A stretch of 64,000 nucleotides of DNA from the NCBI RefSeq assembly GCF_002153605.1, contig NZ_JOPG01000003.1, positions 1-64,000 on the forward strand, written 5' to 3'. Shown here piece after piece: positions 23,667 to 32,512 of this stretch. The notes below the pieces were generated by a model. That model was not told the DNA's origin and searched no databases. It was given only the letters and a program-made list of their open reading frames with translations. A program made the position numbers and the translations under genes. Origin of the DNA: Acetobacter malorum (GTDB taxonomy: Bacteria > Pseudomonadota > Alphaproteobacteria > Acetobacterales > Acetobacteraceae). The first letter of the stretch is position 1. The number at the start of each line of letters is the position of its first letter.

Positions 23667-24473
23667 CTATCCGCCTGCGTGCTCTTTCTGTCCCACATCC
23701 AGACTTTGCAGGATATGCTTGCGCAGGAATGCCGGCAGCAGGCGTTCAGCAACACGCAAGACCCGAAATGGCCAGGGGAAAATAAGCTCTTCCTGCCCGT
23801 TCTTGATGGCTTTCATGATCCGGCGAGCAGCACTGCCTGCTGAGACCAGAAACGGACGCGGCCCTTCCAGTCTCTGGCTCATCGGGGTGTCGACAAAACC
23901 CGGCACAACGAGGGTCAATTGAATATTTTTGGGTCGCCAGGCCAGATTGGCGGCCTGAGCAAAGCAGGCGAGGCCTGCCTTGGAGCTACTGTAGGATGCC
24001 GCAAATGGTAGTTCATAGAAGCCGGCGACAGACCCAATCAGAACAATTTTTCCGTAGCCTTGATGGAGCATGCTTTGTGCTGCTGCCGTCGCAAGCGTTA
24101 CCGGCGTTGCATAATTGACCAGCGCGAGCTTCAGAACGCCGGCAGGGTCTTCTGTCTGCTGATCGGGTGATTTGATATCGGACAACCCTGCTCCCAGGAT
24201 AACCAGATCGAGACCGTGTCTAGCCTGATCTTCCCGGATAGCGCTAAGGGCTGCCTCACCATTGGAGAGATCAATCTGACGAGGGAAAACCTCAGCTCCA
24301 CGGGCGCAGCACAGCTTGGCAATGGTGTCCAGCCGCTCTTTATTGCGCCCCCAGAGCATGAGGGTGCGGCCCGGTTTCGCATAGCGTTTTGCCAGCTCCA
24401 TCCCAATGCCGCCAGTGGCTCCGGTAATCAGCACAGACCGGAGTTCGTGCCCGCTCGTTGAGACCTTGTTCAC
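23667..24473 (-). CDS. Short-chain dehydrogenase/reductase
   Basis: NAD(P)-dependent oxidoreductase of the classical SDR fold; the substrate cannot be told from sequence. It has 268 residues with a GTG start at 24473. The cofactor-binding motif is TGATGGIG at the N-terminus, NYAT stands in for the structural NAG region, the catalytic Ser is in LIGSVAG, and the Tyr/Lys pair is in SYSSSKAG. The C-terminal part, with PWPFRVLRVAERLLPAFLRK, is hydrophobic and basic as in membrane-associated SDRs that act on lipids. It is divergent from the acyltransferase-like gene, 73 bases apart. Confidence 0.85.
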   Translation of the reverse strand: MNKVSTSGHELRSVLITGATGGIGMELAKRYAKPGRTLMLWGRNKERLDTIAKLCCARGAEVFPRQIDLSNGEAALSAIREDQARHGLDLVILGAGLSDIKSPDQQTEDPAGVLKLALVNYATPVTLATAAAQSMLHQGYGKIVLIGSVAGFYELPFAASYSSSKAGLACFAQAANLAWRPKNIQLTLVVPGFVDTPMSQRLEGPRPFLVSAGSAARRIMKAIKNGQEELIFPWPFRVLRVAERLLPAFLRKHILQSLDVGQKEHAGG

Positions 24474-24546
24474 ACTTCCCCCTTTTCCATTCCGTCGGAA
24501 TGATGCATCACCTTGCGGTTTCCAGGCCCAGTTTGATGGAGTACCG

Positions 24547-25692
24547 ATGACTACCCCGAACCAGATCGTCGTTTCCGCCGTCTCGGGCGCTCGTCAGCTT
24601 TCGCTCTTCATCAAGCTTCCGCGCCTTCTTTACAACGACCAGCCCAGCTATGTCCCGCCTCTGGATATGGAGCAGCGCGATATGCTCCACCCGCGTCGGT
24701 CGCCGTTCTTCAGCCATGGCACAGCATGTTACTTTCTGGCCTGGCGGGATGGGAAGCCCATCGGGCGAATATCCGCTCAGATTGATACACTCGCTCTTGA
24801 GCAACCTGGCCCCAGAACAGGTTTTTTTGGTGCACTGGATGCTTTGGACACCGAGTGCGTCAAACCCCTGCTGGATGCGGCAACGGGCTGGCTCAAAGCG
24901 CAGGGTATTGAACGGATCAGAGGACCTTGGACCCTGAATTATCATGGTGAATCGGGCACTATGATTGAAGGGCAGATGGAACCTCCCATGATCGGTACAG
25001 GCTGGCACCCGGCTACACTGGGGCCAGCTATTGAACAGGCCGGCTTCTCGAAAGCCATGGATCTGCTGTCTTACAGAATGGAAACCAGCCCGGCAGCCGA
25101 GCAGGCCAACCGGATTCCCGCCAATCTGCGCCAGCGGCTGGGTGGCATCACGGTGCGCGGGCTACGCAAGGACCATATTGATGAAGACGCGGACATCCTG
25201 CGGTCGATCTATAACGACGCATGGGAAGGCACGTGGGGCAATGTCCCCATTACAGAAATTGAAATCCGCTCCCTGCTCAAAGCGTTAAAGCCCGTTTTGC
25301 GGCCGGAGCAGTATGTTCTGGTTGAATTTAAAGGGGAGCCGGTTGCGATTGCGCTGGTTATCCCGAATATTTTTGACCTGAATGGTGATGTTGGCGGTGC
25401 GCCCTCCCCGCTTGGCTGGGTCAAGCTGGCGTCGCGTTTGATTGCGCATGATTTTTATTCTGCGCGCGTAATTCTTCTGGGCGTAAAGAAAAAGCTCGCT
25501 GGTACGGCCCTCAGCGCCATTATTCCCGGGTTGCTGATTGATGAGCTAATGAAGCGCGGTCGGGACCTGCCTTATCGTACGATTGAGCTGGGCTGGGTGC
25601 TGGAAACCAACATGCCTATTCGCAACCTGATCGAGCGGATTGTGCCTGTTCCCTACAAGCGGCATCGCATGTACGAAAAGCTGCTTTCCTGA
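24547..25692 (+). CDS. GNAT-fold acyltransferase-like protein (YghO-like)
   Basis: Protein of 381 residues from the ATG at 24547, which has GGAG seven bases upstream; longer in-frame starts would overlap the divergent SDR. I recognise the pattern of YghO-like proteins annotated as GNAT superfamily: an early FIKLPRLLYNDQPSYVPPL, then RDGKPIGRISAQID, GPWTLNYHGESGTMIEGQMEPPMIGTGWH split by loops, and a second acyltransferase-like half with YRTIELGWVLETN. The substrate is unknown. Pairing with a lipid-type SDR across a shared promoter region hints at a common pathway, which is inference. Confidence 0.6.
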   Translation: MTTPNQIVVSAVSGARQLSLFIKLPRLLYNDQPSYVPPLDMEQRDMLHPRRSPFFSHGTACYFLAWRDGKPIGRISAQIDTLALEQPGPRTGFFGALDALDTECVKPLLDAATGWLKAQGIERIRGPWTLNYHGESGTMIEGQMEPPMIGTGWHPATLGPAIEQAGFSKAMDLLSYRMETSPAAEQANRIPANLRQRLGGITVRGLRKDHIDEDADILRSIYNDAWEGTWGNVPITEIEIRSLLKALKPVLRPEQYVLVEFKGEPVAIALVIPNIFDLNGDVGGAPSPLGWVKLASRLIAHDFYSARVILLGVKKKLAGTALSAIIPGLLIDELMKRGRDLPYRTIELGWVLETNMPIRNLIERIVPVPYKRHRMYEKLLS

Positions 25693-25702
25693 TGGCGTCA
25701 GG

Positions 25703-25731
25703 TCAGGCTGAAAATTCTCTTTTCAGCCTGA
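25703..25731. terminator. Bidirectional hairpin between convergent acyltransferase and thiL genes
   Basis: A perfect 12-bp stem (TCAGGCTGAAAA at 25703-25714, TTTTCAGCCTGA at 25720-25731) with a 5-nt loop lies between two convergent genes. Each strand has an A/T-rich stem top but no external U-tract, so it probably serves both 3' ends. Confidence 0.6.
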
Positions 25732-25740
25732 TCGTCCCGC

Positions 25741-26715
25741 TTAAAGATGGCTCCAGCCACCTTTGGTGAACGTCATGGACTGGCCATTGCCGTCAAGAAC
25801 CTGTACGCCCACTTTTCCTTCGTGAAACTGGCCAATACGAGTTACCGGGACGGAGCCGTGAGGGGTTTCTAATGCCCCAGCCTGTTTGAGGGCAGCCTCG
25901 TGGGCAGGCGGGACTGCAAACAAAATCTCGTAATCGTCGCCACCCGTGAGGCATACGTCCAGCCAGTCGGGACCACAGGCTATAGCTGCATCGGACCGTG
26001 GAACAGCATGAGCAGTCAGGGTCACAGCCAGCCCATTCTCACGCGCAAGGTGGCCTGCGTCCTGCAGGAGGCCATCAGAGACGTCCATGGCTGCGGAGGC
26101 CAGACCATAGAGTGGCAGGCCTATACGGGGCTGAGGGAGCCTGTAACGGCTTGCAAGGTAACCGGAGGGGTCACTCAGATGCCTTTGCAGGACACGCAGA
26201 CCTAGCGCGCCGTCACCAATCGTTCCGGTCACCCAGAGGCCATCCCCGGCCTGTGCGCCGACGCGTCGGATAGCCTGCCCGCGAAGAACGGAGCCCAGAA
26301 TGGTCAGAGAAAGGACGAGAGGCCCCGACGTGGAAGTTGTGTCCCCTCCCAGCAGACTGAGGCCAAAATGCTTCTGATCAGCCTTCAGACCGCTACAGAA
26401 GGCTGTAAACCATGCATCATCCAGTCCCGGAGGGCGGGCCAGTGTAAGCAACCACCCCTCAGGGGTCGCGCCCATGGCGGCAAGATCGGACAGATTGCAG
26501 CGGAGGAGCTTGCGCCCGATTGTCTCAGGGGGATCGTCTGGCAGGAAATGAACGTTTTCCACCATCGCATCGGCGGCAATAACCAGTTCCATGCCTGCCG
26601 GGGGTGTAAAAACAGCAGCATCATCCTTCAGGCCCAGCGCTGCCGGGCCTGCAAGCTCGGAAAAGTGCCGATGGATGAAGCTGAATTCCTGCGGCAGATC
26701 AGTCAGCGGGACCAC
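25741..26715 (-). CDS. thiL: Thiamine-monophosphate kinase
   Basis: Phosphorylates thiamine monophosphate to thiamine diphosphate, the final step of cofactor synthesis. It has 324 residues with a GTG start. Visible ThiL features are GLKDDAAVF (metal-binding aspartates), LRCNLSDLAAMGATP, LLGGDTTST, AMDVSDGLLQDAGHLA and CLTGGDDYEILFAVP. The start lies 17 bases inside the end of nusB, so the two are translationally coupled. The nrdR-nusB-thiL order matches the usual proteobacterial nrdR-rib-nusB-thiL cluster with the riboflavin genes missing. Confidence 0.95.
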   Translation of the reverse strand: MVPLTDLPQEFSFIHRHFSELAGPAALGLKDDAAVFTPPAGMELVIAADAMVENVHFLPDDPPETIGRKLLRCNLSDLAAMGATPEGWLLTLARPPGLDDAWFTAFCSGLKADQKHFGLSLLGGDTTSTSGPLVLSLTILGSVLRGQAIRRVGAQAGDGLWVTGTIGDGALGLRVLQRHLSDPSGYLASRYRLPQPRIGLPLYGLASAAMDVSDGLLQDAGHLARENGLAVTLTAHAVPRSDAAIACGPDWLDVCLTGGDDYEILFAVPPAHEAALKQAGALETPHGSVPVTRIGQFHEGKVGVQVLDGNGQSMTFTKGGWSHL

Positions 26716-27226
26716 CTTCTTTTTCTTCGTCTTCCGTCGGACCGCTGACCAGTCTTTTCATAATGGTATCCAGCACTCCGTTAACCAGCTTGGGTTCATC
26801 ACCCGAGAAGAAGCCGTGTGCGATGTCCATATATTCGTTAATCAGCACACGTGCCGGCACGCTGGCTTCCAGCGCTTCCCCTATAGCTGCCTGAAACAGG
26901 GCACGCAGAACCGGGTCCAGACGCGCCACAGGCCATGAGGCCGGAAGTGTTTGAGTCAGCTGTTCCAGAATAACACCGCGTTCCGCAACACCTTGCCTGA
27001 CAATGGTGCAGAAAAGCTGCGTGTCTGCCTCAGGGATGCATCCTTCGTCATAAGACGCATTATCCAGCGTGGTGCCAAACCGGTGCACCAGAAACTGCTG
27101 AATGACGCTTTCCGGGCGATCTTCATTCTGCTCAATCTGAAAAAGAGCCTGAATGGCGGCAACGCGGGCAGCGGTGCGGGGCCGTTGCGCGCCTTTAAGT
27201 TCTGAATGGTCCTGCAGCTCTGTCAT
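26699..27226 (-). CDS. nusB: Transcription antitermination factor NusB
   Basis: RNA-binding factor acting with NusE (S10) at boxA to prevent early termination in rRNA operons. It has 175 residues and is all-helical. It begins with the family's RTAARVAAIQALFQIE and has ILEQL...LDPVLRALFQAAIGEALEA and the NEYMDIAHGFF segment. A ribosome site, GGAG then AGGGA, precedes the ATG. The C-terminus extends past the core with a charged tail (EDEEKEGG). It overlaps thiL and lies 37 bases after nrdR. Confidence 0.94.
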   Translation of the reverse strand: MTELQDHSELKGAQRPRTAARVAAIQALFQIEQNEDRPESVIQQFLVHRFGTTLDNASYDEGCIPEADTQLFCTIVRQGVAERGVILEQLTQTLPASWPVARLDPVLRALFQAAIGEALEASVPARVLINEYMDIAHGFFSGDEPKLVNGVLDTIMKRLVSGPTEDEEKEGGPAD

Positions 27227-27263
27227 TCCCTATCTCCTGCTACCCGTGTGAGGGAGCGGGGTT

Positions 27264-27764
27264 TCATGGCTTCTTTATGCCACGAGGTCCAGTCTTTTCC
27301 TGCGAATCAGGCTCTAACGAGTCCATTGACGTCAGAATTTCCGAAAAATCCCGCCCTTCCGTGAAGTCTCTATAGACACTCGCAAAGCGGACATATCCGA
27401 CAGTATCGACCTCTCTTAACCCATCCATCGCCAGTTCCCCGATACGCGCGGAGGGCACCTCTGTTTCCCCGGCCGCCTCAAGCTGCCTTACCAGACCTGT
27501 GACAATCTGTTCGATTCTGCTTTCAGACACAGGACGCTTGCGCAGAGCGATCCGGATGGAACGGGTGATTTTCTCCCGCTCGAAAGGCGCACGCCGACCA
27601 TCAGCCTTGACGACAATCAGATCGCGCAGCTGTACACGTTCAACTGTTGTGAAACGCTGGCCGCAGGACAGACAGGCTCTGCGCCGGCGAATGGCAGAAC
27701 CTTCCTCGTTGGGACGACTGTCCTTGACCTGACTATCCGGGTTCCCACAAAAAGGGCAACGCAT
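27264..27764 (-). CDS. nrdR: Transcriptional repressor NrdR
   Basis: Zinc-ribbon/ATP-cone repressor of ribonucleotide reductase genes. I chose the ATG at 27764 (MRCPFCGNP), the usual NrdR start; a GTG seven codons upstream would place the GAAAGG ribosome site within the gene. It has 166 residues. The zinc ribbon pairs are CPFC and CLSC (GQRFTTVE), followed by the ATP cone with [15 protein letters not shown]. The tail after RDFTEGRDF is longer than average. No nrd genes are in the window, so its targets lie elsewhere. Confidence 0.96.
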   Translation of the reverse strand: MRCPFCGNPDSQVKDSRPNEEGSAIRRRRACLSCGQRFTTVERVQLRDLIVVKADGRRAPFEREKITRSIRIALRKRPVSESRIEQIVTGLVRQLEAAGETEVPSARIGELAMDGLREVDTVGYVRFASVYRDFTEGRDFSEILTSMDSLEPDSQEKTGPRGIKKP

Positions 27765-27836
27765 CGTGACGTGAGCCTTTCTCACTCTGGCACTGAAAGG
27801 GCCGATGCTTTTTCAAGCTTGGCCTTCTGGCGCGAC

Positions 27837-27858
27837 ATTGCGGTATAGTGACCGCAAT
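27837..27858 (+). promoter_or_regulatory. Inverted repeat over a probable -10 element upstream of the PCu(A)C-like gene
   Basis: Perfect 8-bp arms ATTGCGGT (27837-27844) and ACCGCAAT (27851-27858) flank ATAGTG. A -10-like TATAGT sits inside (27844-27849), with TTGGCC about 19 bases upstream. It lies 60 bases ahead of the start at 27918, in the gap with divergent nrdR. The layout suits a repressor operator; the regulator is unknown. Confidence 0.5.
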
Positions 27859-27917
27859 AAAATTCTTTTGCCCCACCAGTTTATACCGGTCCCGGGCTAT
27901 TAAAAACTGGAGTTACG

Positions 27918-28406
27918 ATGAAAATGCGTTTTCGTGCTGGCTGTGTCGCTGCAATGCTGGCTGGCTTTGCTCTCGCAGGCCCCGTTTTGGCGGAAGATCG
28001 GGACCCTGATAAATCCCTGCCCGGCCAGACTGACGCTCAGAAAGATATCACCATTACCAACACGAGCATGCAGTTCATCAAGAGCGAAAACCGCATGGCA
28101 GGCGTTTATTTTACAATCGCGAACGATGGTGGCAATGCCCACCTGATGACCGATGTCCGGTCTTCTGCATGTCGGACACTGGTGGGGCACCACTCTGATC
28201 AGGAAAGCACGCCGGGCACACTGTCCCTGTTTACGCATCTTTCCTTACCCGCGCATACAACGCTCGTGTTTCCGCGTGGAGGGTATCATCTGCTGTGTCT
28301 GGATCCGGACGCCTCCATCCAGCCGGGGCAAGATGTTTCCTTTACCTTCAGCTTTCTGGGCGGTTCGTCTAAAACCGTAACAATGAAAATGGATCAGGCT
28401 CAGTAA
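27918..28406 (+). CDS. Periplasmic PCu(A)C-like protein with altered copper ligands
   Basis: Small secreted protein of 162 residues: signal peptide to about A25 (VLA|E), then a cupredoxin-like domain of the PCu(A)C (DUF461) type that in other bacteria delivers copper to cytochrome oxidase. The family's H-x(n)-M...H-x-M copper site is changed. Histidines remain at H91/H92 and H124 (GGYHLL), but the methionine positions are hydrophobic, and C127 follows H124 with another cysteine at C85. It may bind metal through His/Cys or hold a disulfide. It is monocistronic and convergent with glpK. Confidence 0.7.
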   Translation: MKMRFRAGCVAAMLAGFALAGPVLAEDRDPDKSLPGQTDAQKDITITNTSMQFIKSENRMAGVYFTIANDGGNAHLMTDVRSSACRTLVGHHSDQESTPGTLSLFTHLSLPAHTTLVFPRGGYHLLCLDPDASIQPGQDVSFTFSFLGGSSKTVTMKMDQAQ

Positions 28407-28434
28407 GCGCGCTCTGCTAGCAGGGTTTGTTTTC

Positions 28435-28473
28435 CTCCCGGCTGCTGCCTCATCATGAGACACAAGCCGGGAG
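28435..28473. terminator. Hairpin between convergent PCu(A)C-like gene and glpK
   Basis: Nine-bp arms CTCCCGGCT (28435-28443) and AGCCGGGAG (28465-28473) lie between two convergent stops. The U-tracts are poor on both strands; a shared 3'-end hairpin is the best reading. Confidence 0.45.
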
Positions 28474-28491
28474 AGAAAAGTAGTGCAAACG

Positions 28492-29991
28492 TTAAACGGA
28501 GCTGGGGTTCGTCAGCGTCCGCTTAACGGCCTGATGCCAGCCCGCAATCATGGTTTTACGCTGCTCGTTGGCCATGGAGGGCTTGAACAGCGCGCCGCGG
28601 GCCCATTCAGACGCCAGCGTCTTTTCATTTTCCCAGACCCCGGTTGCCAGACCGGCAAGGAAGCCGGCACCCAGAGCTGTCGTTTCAATGTTGCTCGGAC
28701 GCTCAACATTGACTTGCAGCATGTCGGCCAGGAACTGACAGAACCAGTCATTGGCGGCCATACCGCCATCAACGCGCAGAGCTTCAGTGGTCCCTGCCCC
28801 GTCCTGCGTCATGGCTGTGACCAGATCCAGCGTCTGATAGGCCACAGATTCCAGAGCCGCACGCGCAATATGAGCAGCTGTCGCATCAAGCGTCAGACCG
28901 CAGATCAGGCCGCGAGCATCCGGGTCCCAGTGCGGAGCGCCAAGCCCGACAAATCCCGGCACCATGTAAACGCCATGGCTGTGTGGCACGCGCGTCGCCA
29001 TATCGTCTGTCTGTGATGCATGCGTAATCAGATGCAGGCCATCACGCAGCCACTTGATAGCGGCACCCGCCACAAAGATGGAGCCTTCCAGCGCGTAAGA
29101 CGTCTTGCCGTTGATACGGTAAGCAATGGTCGTCAGCATCCGGTTTTTGGAGGTGACTGGCTTTTCACCCGTATTCAGCAGCACAAAACAGCCTGTCCCG
29201 TAAGTCGCTTTCGCCATGCCCTGAGAGAAACAAGCCTGCCCGACAACAGCGGCCTGTTGGTCCCCTGCCATACCGGCAATGGGGATGGTACGGCCGAACA
29301 GAGCGGGATCTGTCTCACCAAAAATGGTGCTGTTGTCTTTTACCTCTGGCAACAGAGCAGCCGGAATACGGAACAACCGCAGCAGATCATCATCCCACTT
29401 CTGTGTGTGGATATCGAACAACAGGGTTCGCGCGGCATTGGTGATATCCGTGGCATGCACCTTCCCGCCCGTCAGACGCCAGAGCAGGAAGGAATCAATC
29501 GTGCCGAATGCCAGTTCGCCTTTTTCGGCTCTGGCGCGTGCGCCGGACACATTATCAAGCAGCCAGGCCAGTTTGGTGGCGGAAAAATAGGGGTCCAGTA
29601 GCAGGCCCGTCCGTTCACGGACAAGCGCTTCAGCTCCTTCATCCCGCAGTTTCTGGCAGACAGATGCTGTGCGGCGATCCTGCCAGACAATGGCACGATG
29701 GATCGGCTTACCCGTTGCGCGTTCCCACACGACGATGGTTTCGCGCTGGTTGGTAATACCAATCCCGGCAATGCGGCTGGTGCCACCGGCTTTTTCCAGC
29801 GCTGCTGTGGCTGTGGCCTTTGCGTCGTTCCAGATGTCTTCCGGACAATGTTCTACCCAGCCGGGTTCAGGATAGTGCTGAGCAAACTCCTGGCGAGCAC
29901 TTGAAATTTCCTGGGCATTTCGATCGAACACAATACTGCGCGTAGAGGTCGTGCCCTGATCAATCGCCAATACGTAGTCTTGCTTGCTCAT
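28492..29991 (-). CDS. glpK: Glycerol kinase
   Basis: Phosphorylates glycerol to sn-glycerol 3-phosphate with ATP, the entry step of the pathway. It has 499 residues of the FGGY family. The N-terminal ATP-binding loop is [11 protein letters not shown], the glycerol-contact region includes [10 protein letters not shown], and the family signatures KATYGTGCF and the late [12 protein letters not shown] are present. It follows glpF by 27 bases in the order glpD-glpF-glpK on the minus strand. Its early coding sequence contains TTCGATCGAA, which resembles a compressed GlpR half-site pair. Confidence 0.97.
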   Translation of the reverse strand: MSKQDYVLAIDQGTTSTRSIVFDRNAQEISSARQEFAQHYPEPGWVEHCPEDIWNDAKATATAALEKAGGTSRIAGIGITNQRETIVVWERATGKPIHRAIVWQDRRTASVCQKLRDEGAEALVRERTGLLLDPYFSATKLAWLLDNVSGARARAEKGELAFGTIDSFLLWRLTGGKVHATDITNAARTLLFDIHTQKWDDDLLRLFRIPAALLPEVKDNSTIFGETDPALFGRTIPIAGMAGDQQAAVVGQACFSQGMAKATYGTGCFVLLNTGEKPVTSKNRMLTTIAYRINGKTSYALEGSIFVAGAAIKWLRDGLHLITHASQTDDMATRVPHSHGVYMVPGFVGLGAPHWDPDARGLICGLTLDATAAHIARAALESVAYQTLDLVTAMTQDGAGTTEALRVDGGMAANDWFCQFLADMLQVNVERPSNIETTALGAGFLAGLATGVWENEKTLASEWARGALFKPSMANEQRKTMIAGWHQAVKRTLTNPSSV

Positions 29992-30018
29992 CGCACGTTA
30001 TCCTTATGGCTGGAGCAA

Positions 30019-30843
30019 TTAATCTTGAGCAACGTCAGGCTGCCGTGCCCGAACGATCGCTGGCATGAAGGGTTTTACAACCCCCTGATAGAACCCGGCC
30101 CCCACTACACCGCCCAGAAGCGGTCCGGCAACCGGCACCCACCAGTAATTTCCAGGAGACGGGAAAGCTGCTTCCCCCCACCCGGCAAAGTAGCAGAACA
30201 GGCGAGGTCCAAAATCGCGCGCCGGATTAATGGCCCACGCTTCCAGATAGCCCGCAGAAGCGCCGATTGTTGCCACCAGCAGGCCGATAATCAGAGCGCC
30301 GGAGTTCGCCTGCGGAGCCTGCGTGTTGTATTCACAGGTCACCGCAAAAATTCCCAGAAGCAGCATGGCTGTCAGGATGGTTTCGTCCACAAAAGCATGC
30401 ATCGGGGTGATGAAGTCGCCCGAATGGGTAAAGAAGACGCCTGCGGCTGCCCCGTCATGCCGCCAGTCCAGATGGTTGACGGCAGCATAATGCGCGATGA
30501 CGGGAGAGAAGAGCGTGTAAACAATCACCGCGCCCAGAAAGCCGCCTACAACCTGTGCGGCCCAGTAGGGCACAACTTTTTTCCATGAAAAACCACGGTA
30601 ACAGGCCAGCGCCAGTGTTACTGCGGGGTTGGCGTGTGTGCCGGAGACTGCGCCCGTGACGTAAATGGCAATCGTCACGCCCAGTCCCCAGACAATACAG
30701 ACGCCCCAATACGCCATTTTATAGGGGCTGGGGTCGTAGAGCGCATACATCGCTGCTACGGAATCCCCAAAAACAATAATAATGAAGACCGCAATACATT
30801 CAGCGATCAGCTCGCCAATCAGGGCGCGTTGGGTGGTGGTCAT
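30019..30843 (-). CDS. glpF: Glycerol uptake facilitator (aquaglyceroporin)
   Basis: Inner-membrane channel letting glycerol diffuse in. It has 274 residues and six predicted membrane helices. Both pore signatures are intact: NPAVTL (first half) and NPARDFGPR (second half), the latter with the Arg of the selectivity filter and the Asp that marks glycerol facilitators rather than strict water channels. It lies between glpD (54-base gap) and glpK. The gap has a long pyrimidine run but no clear terminator. Confidence 0.96.
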   Translation of the reverse strand: MTTTQRALIGELIAECIAVFIIIVFGDSVAAMYALYDPSPYKMAYWGVCIVWGLGVTIAIYVTGAVSGTHANPAVTLALACYRGFSWKKVVPYWAAQVVGGFLGAVIVYTLFSPVIAHYAAVNHLDWRHDGAAAGVFFTHSGDFITPMHAFVDETILTAMLLLGIFAVTCEYNTQAPQANSGALIIGLLVATIGASAGYLEAWAINPARDFGPRLFCYFAGWGEAAFPSPGNYWWVPVAGPLLGGVVGAGFYQGVVKPFMPAIVRARQPDVAQD

Positions 30844-30897
30844 ACTTTCCTCTTTTTTGTTTTTTTATTTGGAAAGAGATGGCTCGGAATTAAAAAA

Positions 30898-32418
30898 TCA
30901 GGCTACCTTCTTCTTAACATAGTCCGCAACAGCGTTCTTTTCTGCCTCGTTCAGGTGTAGGCCCATCTTGCTGCGACGCCACAGAACATCTTCCGGTGCG
31001 CGCGCCCATTCCTTGCCGATGAGGTAATCAACTTCACGCGTGGTGAGATCCCCACCCAGAAGTTCGCCCATATCCTGCATAGAGGCGGCCTCACCGATAA
31101 TCTCATAGGCCCGGCTTCCATAATTGCGCATCAGGCGCCATGCAAGCTGTTCCGGCAACCACGGAGCCGCACGACGCAGACGAGCCAGTGCGCCAGCAAA
31201 GCCCCCTTCCCCGATATCACCACCAGGCAGCACTTCGCTGGCGGTCCAGCTTGCTCCGGCAACCACCGGCAACACGGGGGCCAGTTTTTCCAGAGCATGC
31301 TCAGCCAGCTTGCGGTACGTGGTGATCTTACCACCAAAGATGGAAAGCAGTGGAGCGCCGTCCGTCGTGTCCAGATCCAGCACGTAGTCACGCGTGACGG
31401 CAGATGCGTTGGCTGAAGCATCGTCATAGAGCGGACGCAGGCCAGCATAGCTCCAGACAACATCGCTTTCTTTGACCTGCGTCTGGAAATAGCGGTTCAC
31501 GCTTTCACACAGATAGGTCACTTCATCCAGCGCAATCCCGACGGTGCCGGGAGCTTCCTTCCACGGAATATCCGTGGTGCCGATCAGCGTATAATTCTGC
31601 TCATAAGGGATAGCGAACACGATACGCTTATCCGGGTTCTGGAAGATATAAGCCTGCGGCCCCTCAAACACACGCGGGACAATGATATGGCTACCCTTGA
31701 CCAGACGCACGGATTTGGAATTAGGAATTTTCAGTGTTTCAGAAAGCAGCTTGGCAACCCACGGGCCGGCCGCATTGACCAGCGCACGGGCGCGTACCGT
31801 GCTGGTCGTGCCTGTGGCACGATCTTCCAGAACAGCTTCCCAGACGCCATTTACCCGGTCTGCTTTGATCAGGCGGGTGCGGGTACGGATTTCGGCACCA
31901 CGCTCAGCGGCATCCAGCGCATTCAGCACAACCAGTCGGCTATCCTGCACCCAGCCATCCGAATACACGAAGCCTTTGGTATATTCAGGCTTGAGCGGGC
32001 GACCGGAAGAATGCGTGCGGAAATCAACCGCACGGGACTTGGGCAGCGTCATGTTGGACGCCAGATGATCGTACAGGAACAGGCCTGCCTTGAGCATCCA
32101 TGCCGGACGTACCAGTTTGGAGTGCGGCAGTACGAAGCGCATCGGCCACATGATGTGCGGTGCCATGGCCAGAAGGCGCTCACGTTCTGTCAGCGCTTCA
32201 CGCACCAGACGGAATTCATAATATTCCAGATACCGCAGGCCACCGTGAATCAGTTTGGTGCTGGCGGAAGACGTATAACTCGCCAGATCATCCTGTTCGA
32301 CAAGCAGAACGGAAGCCCCGCGCCCAACGGCATCGCGCGCAATACCTGCGCCATTAACGCCGCCACCAACAATCAGAAGATCATAGGGCTGTGCAGGAGA
32401 AGGAGCGGAATCTGACAT
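30898..32418 (-). CDS. glpD: Aerobic glycerol-3-phosphate dehydrogenase (FAD, quinone-linked)
   Basis: Membrane-associated flavoenzyme oxidising glycerol 3-phosphate to dihydroxyacetone phosphate and passing electrons to ubiquinone. I take the ATG at 32418 because GGAAGA lies just upstream; a TTG four codons earlier would contain that site. It has 506 residues. The FAD-binding Rossmann motif is VGGGVNGAGIARDAVGRG near the N-terminus, followed by SSASTKLIHGGLRYLE and a C-terminal domain. A GlpR-type operator lies 40 bases upstream. It is first of glpD-glpF-glpK. Confidence 0.97.
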   Translation of the reverse strand: MSDSAPSPAQPYDLLIVGGGVNGAGIARDAVGRGASVLLVEQDDLASYTSSASTKLIHGGLRYLEYYEFRLVREALTERERLLAMAPHIMWPMRFVLPHSKLVRPAWMLKAGLFLYDHLASNMTLPKSRAVDFRTHSSGRPLKPEYTKGFVYSDGWVQDSRLVVLNALDAAERGAEIRTRTRLIKADRVNGVWEAVLEDRATGTTSTVRARALVNAAGPWVAKLLSETLKIPNSKSVRLVKGSHIIVPRVFEGPQAYIFQNPDKRIVFAIPYEQNYTLIGTTDIPWKEAPGTVGIALDEVTYLCESVNRYFQTQVKESDVVWSYAGLRPLYDDASANASAVTRDYVLDLDTTDGAPLLSIFGGKITTYRKLAEHALEKLAPVLPVVAGASWTASEVLPGGDIGEGGFAGALARLRRAAPWLPEQLAWRLMRNYGSRAYEIIGEAASMQDMGELLGGDLTTREVDYLIGKEWARAPEDVLWRRSKMGLHLNEAEKNAVADYVKKKVA

Positions 32419-32457
32419 TTTTTCTTCCAATTACACCAAAACGGGACACTGGCCTTA

Positions 32458-32469
32458 TTCGTATCCGAA
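32458..32469 (-). promoter_or_regulatory. Probable GlpR operator upstream of glpD
   Basis: The sequence TTCG-TATC-CGAA matches the core of the enterobacterial GlpR operator (TTCG-W-TA-W-CGAA spacing). On the minus strand it overlaps a possible -10 (ATACGAAT), with TTGTTT about 17 bases upstream, so bound repressor would block glpD transcription. A second inverted repeat, AAGCCA-N7-TGGCTT, lies at 32475-32493. Confidence 0.65.
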
Positions 32470-32512
32470 AAGGTAAGCCAAAAACAATGGCTTTAATGTG
32501 ACGCAAATCGGC

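Noticed and set aside
29919-29928. TTCGATCGAA inside glpK as a GlpR operator
   Set aside because: Spacing between halves is two bases rather than four; likely chance in coding sequence.
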